A stretch of 64,000 bases of DNA. Source: Streptomyces fumanus. Its GTDB lineage: Bacteria > Actinomycetota > Actinomycetes > Streptomycetales > Streptomycetaceae. The position numbers and the translations under genes are program-made. Shown piece after piece: positions 17,054-25,458 of this stretch (position 1 is its first letter; every line of letters begins with the position of its first letter). The stretch spans positions 895,715 through 959,714 of the forward strand of contig NZ_BNBI01000001.1 in NCBI RefSeq assembly GCF_014655295.1, written 5' to 3'. A model generated the notes under the pieces. That model made no database searches. It had not been told where the DNA came from and saw only the letters and a program-made list of their open reading frames with translations.

Positions 17054-18430
17054 ATGCGGACGAGCAACACCATCCGGACACGCGGAACCGCACGGGCCGC
17101 GGCGGCGATCGTGGCGGGAGCCCTCGCGCTCTCGCTCACCGCGTGCGGTGGCGACGACGACGGCGACGAGGACAAGAGCGGCGGCACCGACAAGGCGACG
17201 GAGAGCACCGTCACCCTGCCCAAGCTGGACGGTGAGAGCCTTCAGGTCGCGGCCGTCTGGACGGGTGCCGAGCAGAAGAACTTCAAGGCGGTCCTCGCGG
17301 AGTTCGAGAAGCGCACCGGCGCGAAGGTGACCTTCGTGCCCGCGCAGGACCCCATCATCAACTTCCTCGGTTCGAAGGTCGCGGGCGGTGCCCCGCCGGA
17401 CGTGGCGATGCTCCCGCAGCCCGGCGCCATCAAGCAGGCCGTCGACAAGGGCTGGGCCAAGCCGCTGGGCGCGGAGGCCGTCAAGGAGCTGAGCGAGAAC
17501 TACTCGCAGGGCTGGCAGGACATCGGCAAGGTCGGCGGCAAGCAGTACGGCGTCTACTACAAGGCCGCGAACAAGTCGCTGATCTGGTACAACACCCAGG
17601 TCTTCGAGAACGCGGGCGCGTCGGAGCCGAAGACCTGGGACGAGCTGCTGACCGCCGCCCAGACCGTCTACGACTCCGGGGTGACGCCGTTCTCGGTGGG
17701 CGGCGCCGACGGCTGGACCCTGACCGACTGGTTCGAGAACGTCTACCTCTCGCAGGCGGGCCCGGAGAAGTACGACCAGTTGGCCGCGCACGAGATCAAG
17801 TGGACGGACCCCTCCGTGAAGGAGGCGCTGACCACGCTCGCGCAGATATGGGGCAAGAAGGACTACATCGCGGGCGGCGCGAAGGGCGCGCTGCAGACGG
17901 AGTTCCCGGCGTCGGTGACGCAGACCTTCACCGGCGGCGACCAGCCGAAGGCGGGCATGGTCTACGAGGGCGACTTCGTGCAGGTCAACATCGGTGAGAC
18001 CAAGGCGAAGGTCGGCACGGACGCCAAGGTGTTCCCGTTCCCGGCCGTCGGCGGCGACGCGCCGGTGGTCTCCGGCGGTGACGCGGCGGTGATCCTGAAG
18101 GACTCCAAGGCGGCGCAGGCCCTGGCGACCTTCCTGGCCTCGCCGGACGCGGCCACGATCCAGGCGAAGCTCGGCGGCTACCTCTCGCCGAACAAGAGCG
18201 TGGACGCGTCGGCGTACCCGAACGACGTGCAGCGCAAGATGGCGCAGGCGCTGATCGCGGCCGGCGACGACTTCCGCTTCGACATGTCCGACCAGGCCCC
18301 GCAGGCGTTCGGCGGCACGCCCGGCAAGGGCGAGTGGAAGGCCCTCCAGGACTTCCTGAAGAACCCGAAGGACATCGCGGGCACCCAGGCGAAGCTGGAG
18401 GCCGACGCCTCCGCCGCCTACGGGGACTGA
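17054..18430 (+). CDS. Sugar ABC transporter substrate-binding lipoprotein
   Basis: A 458-residue extracellular solute-binding protein of the carbohydrate (family 1) type. The lipoprotein signal ends LALSLTACGG, with Cys31 as the acylation site, followed by an acidic linker. ATG 17054 was chosen because it gives a normal signal peptide. The mature part carries the usual cues (VTFVPAQDPIINFLGSKVAGGAPPDVAMLPQPG; KQYGVYYKAANKSLIWYN). It captures a sugar and hands it to the two permeases encoded directly downstream. By similarity it is closest to the alpha-glucoside AglE kind, but the sugar is not certain. Confidence 0.88.
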   Translation: MRTSNTIRTRGTARAAAAIVAGALALSLTACGGDDDGDEDKSGGTDKATESTVTLPKLDGESLQVAAVWTGAEQKNFKAVLAEFEKRTGAKVTFVPAQDPIINFLGSKVAGGAPPDVAMLPQPGAIKQAVDKGWAKPLGAEAVKELSENYSQGWQDIGKVGGKQYGVYYKAANKSLIWYNTQVFENAGASEPKTWDELLTAAQTVYDSGVTPFSVGGADGWTLTDWFENVYLSQAGPEKYDQLAAHEIKWTDPSVKEALTTLAQIWGKKDYIAGGAKGALQTEFPASVTQTFTGGDQPKAGMVYEGDFVQVNIGETKAKVGTDAKVFPFPAVGGDAPVVSGGDAAVILKDSKAAQALATFLASPDAATIQAKLGGYLSPNKSVDASAYPNDVQRKMAQALIAAGDDFRFDMSDQAPQAFGGTPGKGEWKALQDFLKNPKDIAGTQAKLEADASAAYGD

Positions 18431-18434
18431 CCCG

Positions 18435-19781
18435 ATGGCGTCGACCGCGGCGACCGGGGCCCCGCCGGGCCCCGTCGCCCCCGAGGCGCGCAAGAGCGTG
18501 ACCGGCACGCGCAGAACGGTGGCGGCGCTGTTCCTGCTGCCCGCGTTCGTGCTGCTCGGCGCGCTCGTGGTCTACCCGATCGGGTACTCGCTGTTCCGCA
18601 GCTTCTACGACCAGTCCGGCGACGGTTTCGCCGGGTTCGACAACTACGAGGCGCTCTTCACCGACGACGGCATCCGCACCGCGCTGAAGAACAACGTCAT
18701 CTGGGTGGTGTTCGCGCCGACGGTGGCCACCGCGCTCGGCCTGGTCTTCGCCGTGCTGACCGAACGGGTGCGCTGGGGCACGGCGTTCAAGCTGGTCGTC
18801 TTCATGCCGATGGCCATCTCCATGCTGGCCGCGGGCATCATCTTCCGGCTGGTGTACGACCAGGACCCGGACAAGGGCGTCGCCAACGCGGTCTGGGTCG
18901 GGGTGCACGACACCTTCGCCGAGTCCTCGGCGTTCCCGAAGGCGCACCCGGGCCGCGAGTCGCCGCTGCGGGCGGCGGGCGGCGGGGCGTTCATCACCAA
19001 GGACCCGGTCCGGGCCGGTACGCCGGTCGCCCTGCCCCTGGTCGGGGTCGCCCCCGACCTGATGCCCGACGACGCCCGGGACGCGGCGGCGCCGAAGGCC
19101 GAGCCGGGCAAGGTGACCGGCACCACCTGGCAGGACTTCACCCGCGGCAAGGGCGTCGGGAAGCTGGGCGGCGTCGACCCGGGCGAGCTGGGCTACCCCG
19201 GCATGCGGATCGAGGCCGTCAAGGACGGCAAGGTGGTGGCGTCCACGACGGCCGGCGACGACGGCTCGTTCACGCTGCCCGCCGCCGCCGACGGGGCGCG
19301 GCTGCAACTGCCCGCCGGCAACTTCAAGGAGCCGTACAACGGCCTGGACTGGCTCGGCCCGTCCCTGGTCACCCCGGCGATCATCGGGTCGTACGTGTGG
19401 ATGTGGGCCGGTTTCGCGATGGTGCTGATCGCGGCCGGGCTGGCGGGGGTGCCCCGGGAGCTGCTGGAGGCGGCCCGGGTCGACGGGGCCAACGAGTGGC
19501 AGGTCTTCCGCAGGATCACCGTGCCGATGCTGGCGCCGGTCCTCGCGGTCGTCGTCGTCACCCTGATGATCAACGTACTGAAGATCTTCGACCTGGTGTT
19601 CATCATCGCCCCCGGCTCCTCCCAGGACGACGCGAACGTGCTGGCGCTGGAGCTGTACCGCAAGGGCTTCTCCGAGGACCAGCCGGGCGTCGCGAGCGCG
19701 ATCTCGGTGTTCCTGCTGCTCCTGGTGATCCCGGTGATGTGGTTCAACATCCGGCGGCTGCGGCGGGAGGTGCGGCGATGA
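18435..19781 (+). CDS. Sugar ABC transporter permease with inserted extracytoplasmic domain
   Basis: A 448-residue binding-protein-dependent permease, about 150 residues longer than usual. Normal features are the TM1 region VAALFLLPAFVLLGALVVYPIGY and the EAA loop ELLEAARVDGANEWQVFRRITVP that docks the ATPase. Between the segment ending AAGIIFRLVYDQDP and the one starting LDWLGPSLVTPAIIGSYVWMW lies an insert of about 140 residues. Its end (MRIEAVKDGKVVASTTAGDD, then GSFTLPAAADG) looks like a carboxypeptidase-regulatory or Cna-B-type beta sandwich. The gene starts 4 bp after the binding-protein stop and overlaps the next gene by ATGA. No ATPase gene follows; a shared MsiK-type ATPase elsewhere is expected in Streptomyces. 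Confidence 0.88.
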   Translation: MASTAATGAPPGPVAPEARKSVTGTRRTVAALFLLPAFVLLGALVVYPIGYSLFRSFYDQSGDGFAGFDNYEALFTDDGIRTALKNNVIWVVFAPTVATALGLVFAVLTERVRWGTAFKLVVFMPMAISMLAAGIIFRLVYDQDPDKGVANAVWVGVHDTFAESSAFPKAHPGRESPLRAAGGGAFITKDPVRAGTPVALPLVGVAPDLMPDDARDAAAPKAEPGKVTGTTWQDFTRGKGVGKLGGVDPGELGYPGMRIEAVKDGKVVASTTAGDDGSFTLPAAADGARLQLPAGNFKEPYNGLDWLGPSLVTPAIIGSYVWMWAGFAMVLIAAGLAGVPRELLEAARVDGANEWQVFRRITVPMLAPVLAVVVVTLMINVLKIFDLVFIIAPGSSQDDANVLALELYRKGFSEDQPGVASAISVFLLLLVIPVMWFNIRRLRREVRR

Positions 19782-20662
19782 CGACGGACACGGGTACGGC
19801 GACCAGGGCCCGGCGCCCGCTGGGGTCCCGCCTGGCCGAGGGGGTCAGCGGCGGTCTGGTGCGGGTGTTCCTGATCGTGGTCGGCCTGTTCTGGCTGGTC
19901 CCGACGATCGGGGTGCTGCTGTCCTCGCTGCGCACCCCGGAGGCCATCGGCGCCGACGGCTGGTGGCATGTGTTCAGCAAGCCCTCCGAGCTGACCTTCG
20001 CCAGCTACGCGGACCTGCTGGAGAACGGCGACATCACCGACTCCCTGGTCAACACCGTGCTGATCACGGTCCCGGCGACGGTCCTCGTCGTCGTGATCGG
20101 CTCACTGGCCGGATACGCGTTCGCCTGGATGGAGTTCCCGGGCCGCGACTGGTGGTTCCTGGGCGTGGTGGGGCTGCTGGTGGTGCCGGTGCAGGTGGCG
20201 CTCATTCCGATCGCCGAACTTTTCGGCACCATCGGCCTGTTCGGCTCGCTGCTGGGCGTGATCCTGTTCCACGTCGGCTTCGGACTGCCGTTCGCGGTGT
20301 TCCTGCTGCGGAACTTCTTCGCCGAGATCCCCCGCGAGCTGCTGGAGGCGGCCCGGCTGGACGGCGCCGGTGAACTGCGGCTGTTCGCCCGGGTGGTGAT
20401 GCCGCTGGGCGGGCCGGCCATCGCCAGCCTGGGCATCTTCCAGTTCCTGTGGGTGTGGAACGACATGCTGGTCGCGCTGATCTTCGCGGACTCCGGGAAC
20501 CAGCCGATCACGGTCGCCCTCCAGACCCAGGTGCGGCAGTTCGGCAACAACGTGGACGTGCTGGCGCCCGGTGCGTTCATCTCCATGGTGGTGCCGCTGG
20601 CGGTGTTCTTCGCCTTCCAGCGGCAGTTCGTGTCCGGGGTGATGGCGGGCGCGGTCAAGTAA
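19778..20662 (+). CDS. Sugar ABC transporter permease (second subunit)
   Basis: A 294-residue inner-membrane permease of the MalG/AglG type with six predicted membrane segments. The EAA loop is ELLEAARLDGAGELRLFARVVMPLGGPA. It overlaps the preceding permease gene by four bases (ATGA), which implies translational coupling. It is the last gene of the three-gene importer operon, followed 19 bp later by a hairpin terminator. Confidence 0.92.
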   Translation: MTTDTGTATRARRPLGSRLAEGVSGGLVRVFLIVVGLFWLVPTIGVLLSSLRTPEAIGADGWWHVFSKPSELTFASYADLLENGDITDSLVNTVLITVPATVLVVVIGSLAGYAFAWMEFPGRDWWFLGVVGLLVVPVQVALIPIAELFGTIGLFGSLLGVILFHVGFGLPFAVFLLRNFFAEIPRELLEAARLDGAGELRLFARVVMPLGGPAIASLGIFQFLWVWNDMLVALIFADSGNQPITVALQTQVRQFGNNVDVLAPGAFISMVVPLAVFFAFQRQFVSGVMAGAVK

Positions 20663-20681
20663 CGGACGGTCACGGATCGTT

Positions 20682-20705
20682 GGGGCGGACTTCACGGTCC
20701 GCCCC
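20682..20705 (+). terminator. Terminator of the sugar importer operon
   Basis: GGGGCGGAC-TTCACG-GTCCGCCCC is a perfect 9-bp stem with a 6-nt loop, starting 20 bp past the last permease gene. Confidence 0.75.
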
Positions 20706-20795
20706 GTTCCGTTTCCGGGCGTCCCCCGAATGCCGCAGCCGCCGTAACCAAGTCACTCCATTGGCCGTTCCCGGGCCGAACGCCCGCGCCGACCC

Positions 20796-23078
20796 ATGGA
20801 TGTCCCCGTGCCCCGGTTCAGTGTCATCGTCCCCGCCCACCAGGTCCAGGCGTACCTGCCCGCCTGCCTGGAGTCGGTGCTGTCGCAGTCGTACCCGGAC
20901 CTGGAACTCCTCGCGGTCGACGACGCCTCCCCGGACGCCTGCGGCGAGATCATCGACGAGTACGCGGCCCGCGACCCGCGCGTACGGGCCGTGCACCTGC
21001 CCGAGAACCAGGGCCTGGGCCCCGCCCGCAACGCCGGGATGCGCGCGGCCACCGGCGACTACCTGGTCTTCCTGGACGGCGACGACACCCTGACCCCGGA
21101 CGCGCTGCGGCTGATCGCGGACCGGCTGAAGGAGACCGGCGAGCCGGACGTCCTGGTGTACGACTACGCGCGCACCGACTGGACCGGCGAGGCCGTGCGC
21201 AACCGGGCCGCGGCCCGGCTCGGCGAGGACGGCCCGGCCCCGTTCCGGCTCGCCGACCGCCCGGGACTGCTGAACCTGCTGATGGTGGCGTGGAACAAGA
21301 CCTGCCGCCGCGAGTTCGTCGAGCGCCTCGGCCTGGCCTTCCCGCCGGGCTACTACGAGGACACCCCCTGGACCTACCCGCTGCTGATCAGCGCCGGGTC
21401 GATCGCCACCCTGGACCACGTCTGCGTGCACTACCGGCAGCGCCGCCGGGGCAGCATCCTGGGCACCCCCGACGCCCGGCACTTCGATGTGTTCGCCCAG
21501 TACGACCGGGTGTTCGCGTTCCTGGAGTCGGCGCCGGAGCCGGTGCAGGCGGACCGCTGGCGGCCGGTGCTGTACCGGCGGATGCTGGACCACCTGACGG
21601 TGGTGTACTCCCGGCGCGACCGCCTGCCGCGCGGCTCGCACGCGGAGTTCCTGCGCCGGGCGCGCGCCCACTGCCGCCGGCACCGCGTCCCGGGCGCCCC
21701 CGCCCCGCTCCCGGTGAAGCTGCGGCACGCCCTGATCCGGCTGGGCCTGCACCGCACCTACCGGATGCTGCGGCTGGCCGCCGCGCTGCGCCGCCGTACC
21801 GCCCGGGCCGCCGTCCGGTCGGCGCGCGCCGCGCGGGGTGCCGCCCTGCGCTTCCACTACCGCCTCCAGCGGCTGCTCCCGCTGCGCGCCGACCGCGCGG
21901 TGTTCGCCGCCGACGACGGCGCCGGGTACGGCTGCAACCCGGGGGCGCTGGAGGCCGCGTTCCGCGAGGTCGCCCCGCACATCCGCACCGCGTGGGCGAC
22001 CGGCCCGGCGCTGCGCCACACCGTCCCGCCCGGCACCCGCCGGGTCACCCCGGGCACCGCCGGGTACTTCACCGAGCTGGCCCGCGCCAAGTACGTGGTG
22101 CACAACGCGCCCTTCGACCGCCGACTGGTCAAGCGGCGCGGCCAGGTGCTGGTGCAGACCCTGGCCGGGACCCCGCTCGGGCACATGGGCCTGGACCTGC
22201 TGGACCGTCCGGCCGCCGCCCGGGACACCGACTTCCCCGCGCTGCTGCGCGACGTCGACACCTGGGACTACGTGCTGTCCGCCAACCGCCACTCCACCCT
22301 GACCTGGCAGCGCGTCTTCCCCGGCCGCTACACCGTGCTGGAGTACGGCCAGCCCCGTACCGACGCCTTCCAGCGGGCGACGCCCGCCGACGTGGCCCGG
22401 CTGCGCGAGCTGTTCGGCGTCCCCGAGGGCACGGTCGCCATCCTGTACGTCCCCGCCCCCCGCGACTACCGGCGCACCCAGCGCCCGGTCCTGGACCTGG
22501 AGCGGGTCCTGCGCCGCCTCGGCCCCCGCTTCCTGGTGCTGGCCCGCGGCGAGCAGGCCCGGCCCGCCCACCCGCTGGCGTCGGCGGCCGGCCGGATCGT
22601 GGACGTCACCGGCCACCCGGCCCTGACCTCGCTCTGCCTCGCCTCGGACGTGCTGCTCACCGACTACGCGCCCCTGATGTTCGACTACGCGGGCCTGGAC
22701 CGCCCGATCGTGCTGCACACCCCCGACCACGAGGCGTACCGGGCGGCCCGCGGCACCTATGTCGACCTGCGGTCCTGTCCGCCGGGCGCGGTCGCGTGCG
22801 ACGAGGACGAGCTGATCGACGTGTTCACCAGCGGGTACTGGCGGGGGGCGCGCTGCACCCGGCTCAGGGCGGCGTTCCGGGAGCGGTTCTGCCCGTACGA
22901 CGACGGACGGGCCGCCGAGCGGGTGGTGCGCCGGATCGTGTGCGGCGCCGACGAGAGCGCGCTGCCGCCGGTGGTGCCGTACCACGAGCGCCGCCCGGCG
23001 CCCTCCGCCGCGGGTTCCCCGCTGACGACGGTGCCCGGTCCGGCCGCCGCCGCCCGCCCCGTTTCCGACCGCCTCTGA
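20796..23078 (+). CDS. GT2 glycosyltransferase fused to a degenerate CDP-glycerol glycerophosphotransferase (copy 1)
   Basis: A 760-residue two-domain protein. Residues 1 to ~280 are a family 2 glycosyltransferase (RFSVIVPAHQVQAYLPACL; nucleotide-sugar-binding VDDASPD; catalytic-metal FLDGDDTL at 92-99). A basic linker with many Arg follows, then a TagF/TagB-like domain from about 370. That domain is atypical: where active homologues have HGTPLK this copy has LAGTPLGHMG (Ala457), the later RxH site reads RGE (Glu586), and TDYSS is TDYAP. The glycosyltransferase part may therefore work while the glycerophosphotransferase part is impaired. GTG 20808 (VPRFSVIV), by analogy with copies 2 and 3, is an alternative start. 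It is the first gene of the cluster. Confidence 0.87.
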   Translation: MDVPVPRFSVIVPAHQVQAYLPACLESVLSQSYPDLELLAVDDASPDACGEIIDEYAARDPRVRAVHLPENQGLGPARNAGMRAATGDYLVFLDGDDTLTPDALRLIADRLKETGEPDVLVYDYARTDWTGEAVRNRAAARLGEDGPAPFRLADRPGLLNLLMVAWNKTCRREFVERLGLAFPPGYYEDTPWTYPLLISAGSIATLDHVCVHYRQRRRGSILGTPDARHFDVFAQYDRVFAFLESAPEPVQADRWRPVLYRRMLDHLTVVYSRRDRLPRGSHAEFLRRARAHCRRHRVPGAPAPLPVKLRHALIRLGLHRTYRMLRLAAALRRRTARAAVRSARAARGAALRFHYRLQRLLPLRADRAVFAADDGAGYGCNPGALEAAFREVAPHIRTAWATGPALRHTVPPGTRRVTPGTAGYFTELARAKYVVHNAPFDRRLVKRRGQVLVQTLAGTPLGHMGLDLLDRPAAARDTDFPALLRDVDTWDYVLSANRHSTLTWQRVFPGRYTVLEYGQPRTDAFQRATPADVARLRELFGVPEGTVAILYVPAPRDYRRTQRPVLDLERVLRRLGPRFLVLARGEQARPAHPLASAAGRIVDVTGHPALTSLCLASDVLLTDYAPLMFDYAGLDRPIVLHTPDHEAYRAARGTYVDLRSCPPGAVACDEDELIDVFTSGYWRGARCTRLRAAFRERFCPYDDGRAAERVVRRIVCGADESALPPVVPYHERRPAPSAAGSPLTTVPGPAAAARPVSDRL

Positions 23079-23240
23079 CCGTCGTTCGCACCGGGAGCCC
23101 GCCCATGCACCGCAGCCCGTCGCGGCCCGTTCCGACCCGGCCGCCCGGCGGACCCCCGGTCCAGCGGCCCAGCGGGCGGCCGGGCCGCCGCCGGACAGAT
23201 GTCGGCACCGCGCCGACCGCACGACGACAGAGAGAGCAGT

Positions 23241-25451
23241 ATGCCCCGCTTCAGCATCATCGTCCCGTCCCATGGGGTCGCGGGCAGGCTGGCCCAGGCC
23301 CTGGACTCCGTCCTCGCCCAGTCCTTCGGCGACTTCGAGGTGATCCCGGTCTGTGACGCCCCGGACCCGGCCGCGGCCGAGGTCGCCGCCGCGCGGGCCG
23401 GCCGGGACTCCCGGGTGGCGCCCGTGCACTCGCCGCCGTCGGCCGGGCTGGCCGGGGCGCGCAACACCGGTGTCCGCGCGGCGACCGGCACGTATCTGCT
23501 GTTCCTGGACGGCGACGACACGCTGGTGCCGGGCGCGCTGGCGGCGCTGGACGGGCGCCTGGCCGGCACCGGTGACGTGGACGTCCTGTACTTCGAGCAC
23601 GAGCGGGTGCCCTGGTGGGAGGGCGAGCCCGCCAACCCGGCCGCCACGCTGCTGGCCGGCGCCCCCGGCGGTGCCTTCGCGCCCGACCGGGCCCCGCACC
23701 TGACCGGCGTGCGACTGCCGGCCTGGAGCGCCGCCTACCGCCGGGCCTTCCTCACCGGGTCCGAGCGGCCGCTGGTCTTCCCCGACGGGCACTTCACCGA
23801 CATCGGCTTCGGCGGCACGGTCGCGGCGGCCGCCGAGCGGATGGCGGTGCTGCGCCAGGTCGTCGTACGGCATCTGGTGCGGCGGCAGGGCAACCGGCTG
23901 AACCTGCCGGGCGCCCACCACGCCGAGCTGCTCGACCAGGCCGAGCTGGTGCTGACCCGGGCCGCCGAGCTGGGCCTGTCCGAGGAACGGCGCGGCGCGC
24001 TGTTCGAGCACCTGATGGCGGCGGCGCTGAAGACGGCCGCGCATCCGCGGAAGCTGCCGTCCGGGCGGCGGGCCTTCTTCCGCCGGGCGGGGCTGCTGTA
24101 CCGGCGGCACCGCCCCGCCGGGTACCGGCCGCCGGGCGGCAGCCTCGGGGTGCAGCACCGGCTGCTGGAACGGGGGGCGTACGCGGCGTTCCGCGCGCTG
24201 CGGGGCGGCAACCGGGTGGCGACGGGCGCGCTGCACGCGCTCCCGGTCCCGCGCGGCCTGCGCACCCGGCTGCTCTACCGCTGGCACCTGCGCCGCCCCC
24301 TGGACCCGAATCTGGCGGTGTACTGCGCCTACTGGGGCCGCGGTTACGCCTGCAACCCGGCCGCGATCCACGCCAAGGCCCGCGAACTCGCCCCGCACAT
24401 CCGCTCGGTGTTCCTGGTCGAAGCCGACCAGGTCCGTTCGATGCCCCAGGGCGTCGACCACGCGGTGATCGGCAGCCGCCGCTACTGGGAGGTGCTGGCC
24501 CGCGCGAAGTACCTGGTCAACAACGCCAACTTCGCCGAGGGCGTGGTCAAACGCCCCGGCAGCGTGCACGTACAGACCCAGCACGGCACCCCGCTGAAGA
24601 CGATGGGCGTCGACCAGTCGACGTACCCGGTGGTCGCGGCGGCCACCGGCAGCTTCGCCAAGCTGCTGGGCCGGGTGGACCGCTGGGACTACAACCTGTC
24701 GTCCAACCGGCACTCCACCCAGATGTGGGAGCGCGCCTTCCCGGGCTCCTACGAGCACCTGGAGTACGGCTATCCGCGCAACGACGTCTACTACCGGGCG
24801 ACCGCCGAGGACGTGGCCCGAGTGCGGCGCGAACTCGGCGTCCCCGAGGGCAGGACGGCGGTGCTGTACGCGCCGACCCACCGCGACTACGCGACCGGGT
24901 TCGACGCGGGCGGCCTGGACCTGGAGGCGTTCTGCGCGGCGGCCGGCGAGGACGTGGTGGTGCTGCTGCGCGCCCACTACTTCTACGACCGCGGCGGGCG
25001 CCGGAGCAGCGGCCGGATCATCGACGTGACCGGGCACCGCTCCTCGGAGGACGTGTGCCTGGCCGCCGACGCGCTGGTCACCGACTACTCCTCGATCATG
25101 TTCGACTACGCCAACCTGGACCGGCCGATCGTCGTGTACGCCGACGACTGGGACGTCTACCGGGAGACCCGGGGCGTCTACTTCGACCTGATGGCGGCGC
25201 CGCCCGGCCCGGTCGCCCGCACCCCCGGGGAACTGGCCCGCGTCTTCCGCGACGGCACGTACGCGGGCCCGGAGTCGGCGGCGCGGCGGGCCGCGTTCCG
25301 GGAGCGGTTCTGCGAGTTCGACGACGGCCGGGCCGCCGAGCGCGTCGTGCGCCGGGTCCTGCTCGGCGAGCCCCCGCAGGCGCTGCCGCCCGTGACGCCG
25401 CTGGCCGAGCGCGTCCCGGCGCCCGCCGCCGCCCCCCTGGTAAGGAGCTGA
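23241..25451 (+). CDS. GT2 glycosyltransferase fused to a CDP-glycerol glycerophosphotransferase (copy 2)
   Basis: A 736-residue paralogue of its neighbours. The N-terminal family 2 glycosyltransferase (MPRFSIIVPSHGVAGRLAQAL; FLDGDDTL) is joined to a TagF-like domain that keeps the full motif set: QTQHGTPLKTMG with His448, AHYF with His579 after VVVLLR, YAPTHRDY and TDYSSIMFDYANLDRPIV. Those histidines correspond to the ones considered catalytic in TagF-type poly(glycerol phosphate) polymerases, so this is the copy most likely to transfer glycerol phosphate (or another CDP-polyol phosphate). ATG 23241 starts just before the glycosyltransferase fold. It is separated by 162 bp from copy 1 and 7 bp from copy 3. 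Confidence 0.9.
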   Translation: MPRFSIIVPSHGVAGRLAQALDSVLAQSFGDFEVIPVCDAPDPAAAEVAAARAGRDSRVAPVHSPPSAGLAGARNTGVRAATGTYLLFLDGDDTLVPGALAALDGRLAGTGDVDVLYFEHERVPWWEGEPANPAATLLAGAPGGAFAPDRAPHLTGVRLPAWSAAYRRAFLTGSERPLVFPDGHFTDIGFGGTVAAAAERMAVLRQVVVRHLVRRQGNRLNLPGAHHAELLDQAELVLTRAAELGLSEERRGALFEHLMAAALKTAAHPRKLPSGRRAFFRRAGLLYRRHRPAGYRPPGGSLGVQHRLLERGAYAAFRALRGGNRVATGALHALPVPRGLRTRLLYRWHLRRPLDPNLAVYCAYWGRGYACNPAAIHAKARELAPHIRSVFLVEADQVRSMPQGVDHAVIGSRRYWEVLARAKYLVNNANFAEGVVKRPGSVHVQTQHGTPLKTMGVDQSTYPVVAAATGSFAKLLGRVDRWDYNLSSNRHSTQMWERAFPGSYEHLEYGYPRNDVYYRATAEDVARVRRELGVPEGRTAVLYAPTHRDYATGFDAGGLDLEAFCAAAGEDVVVLLRAHYFYDRGGRRSSGRIIDVTGHRSSEDVCLAADALVTDYSSIMFDYANLDRPIVVYADDWDVYRETRGVYFDLMAAPPGPVARTPGELARVFRDGTYAGPESAARRAAFRERFCEFDDGRAAERVVRRVLLGEPPQALPPVTPLAERVPAPAAAPLVRS

Positions 25452-25458
25452 ACCCGAA

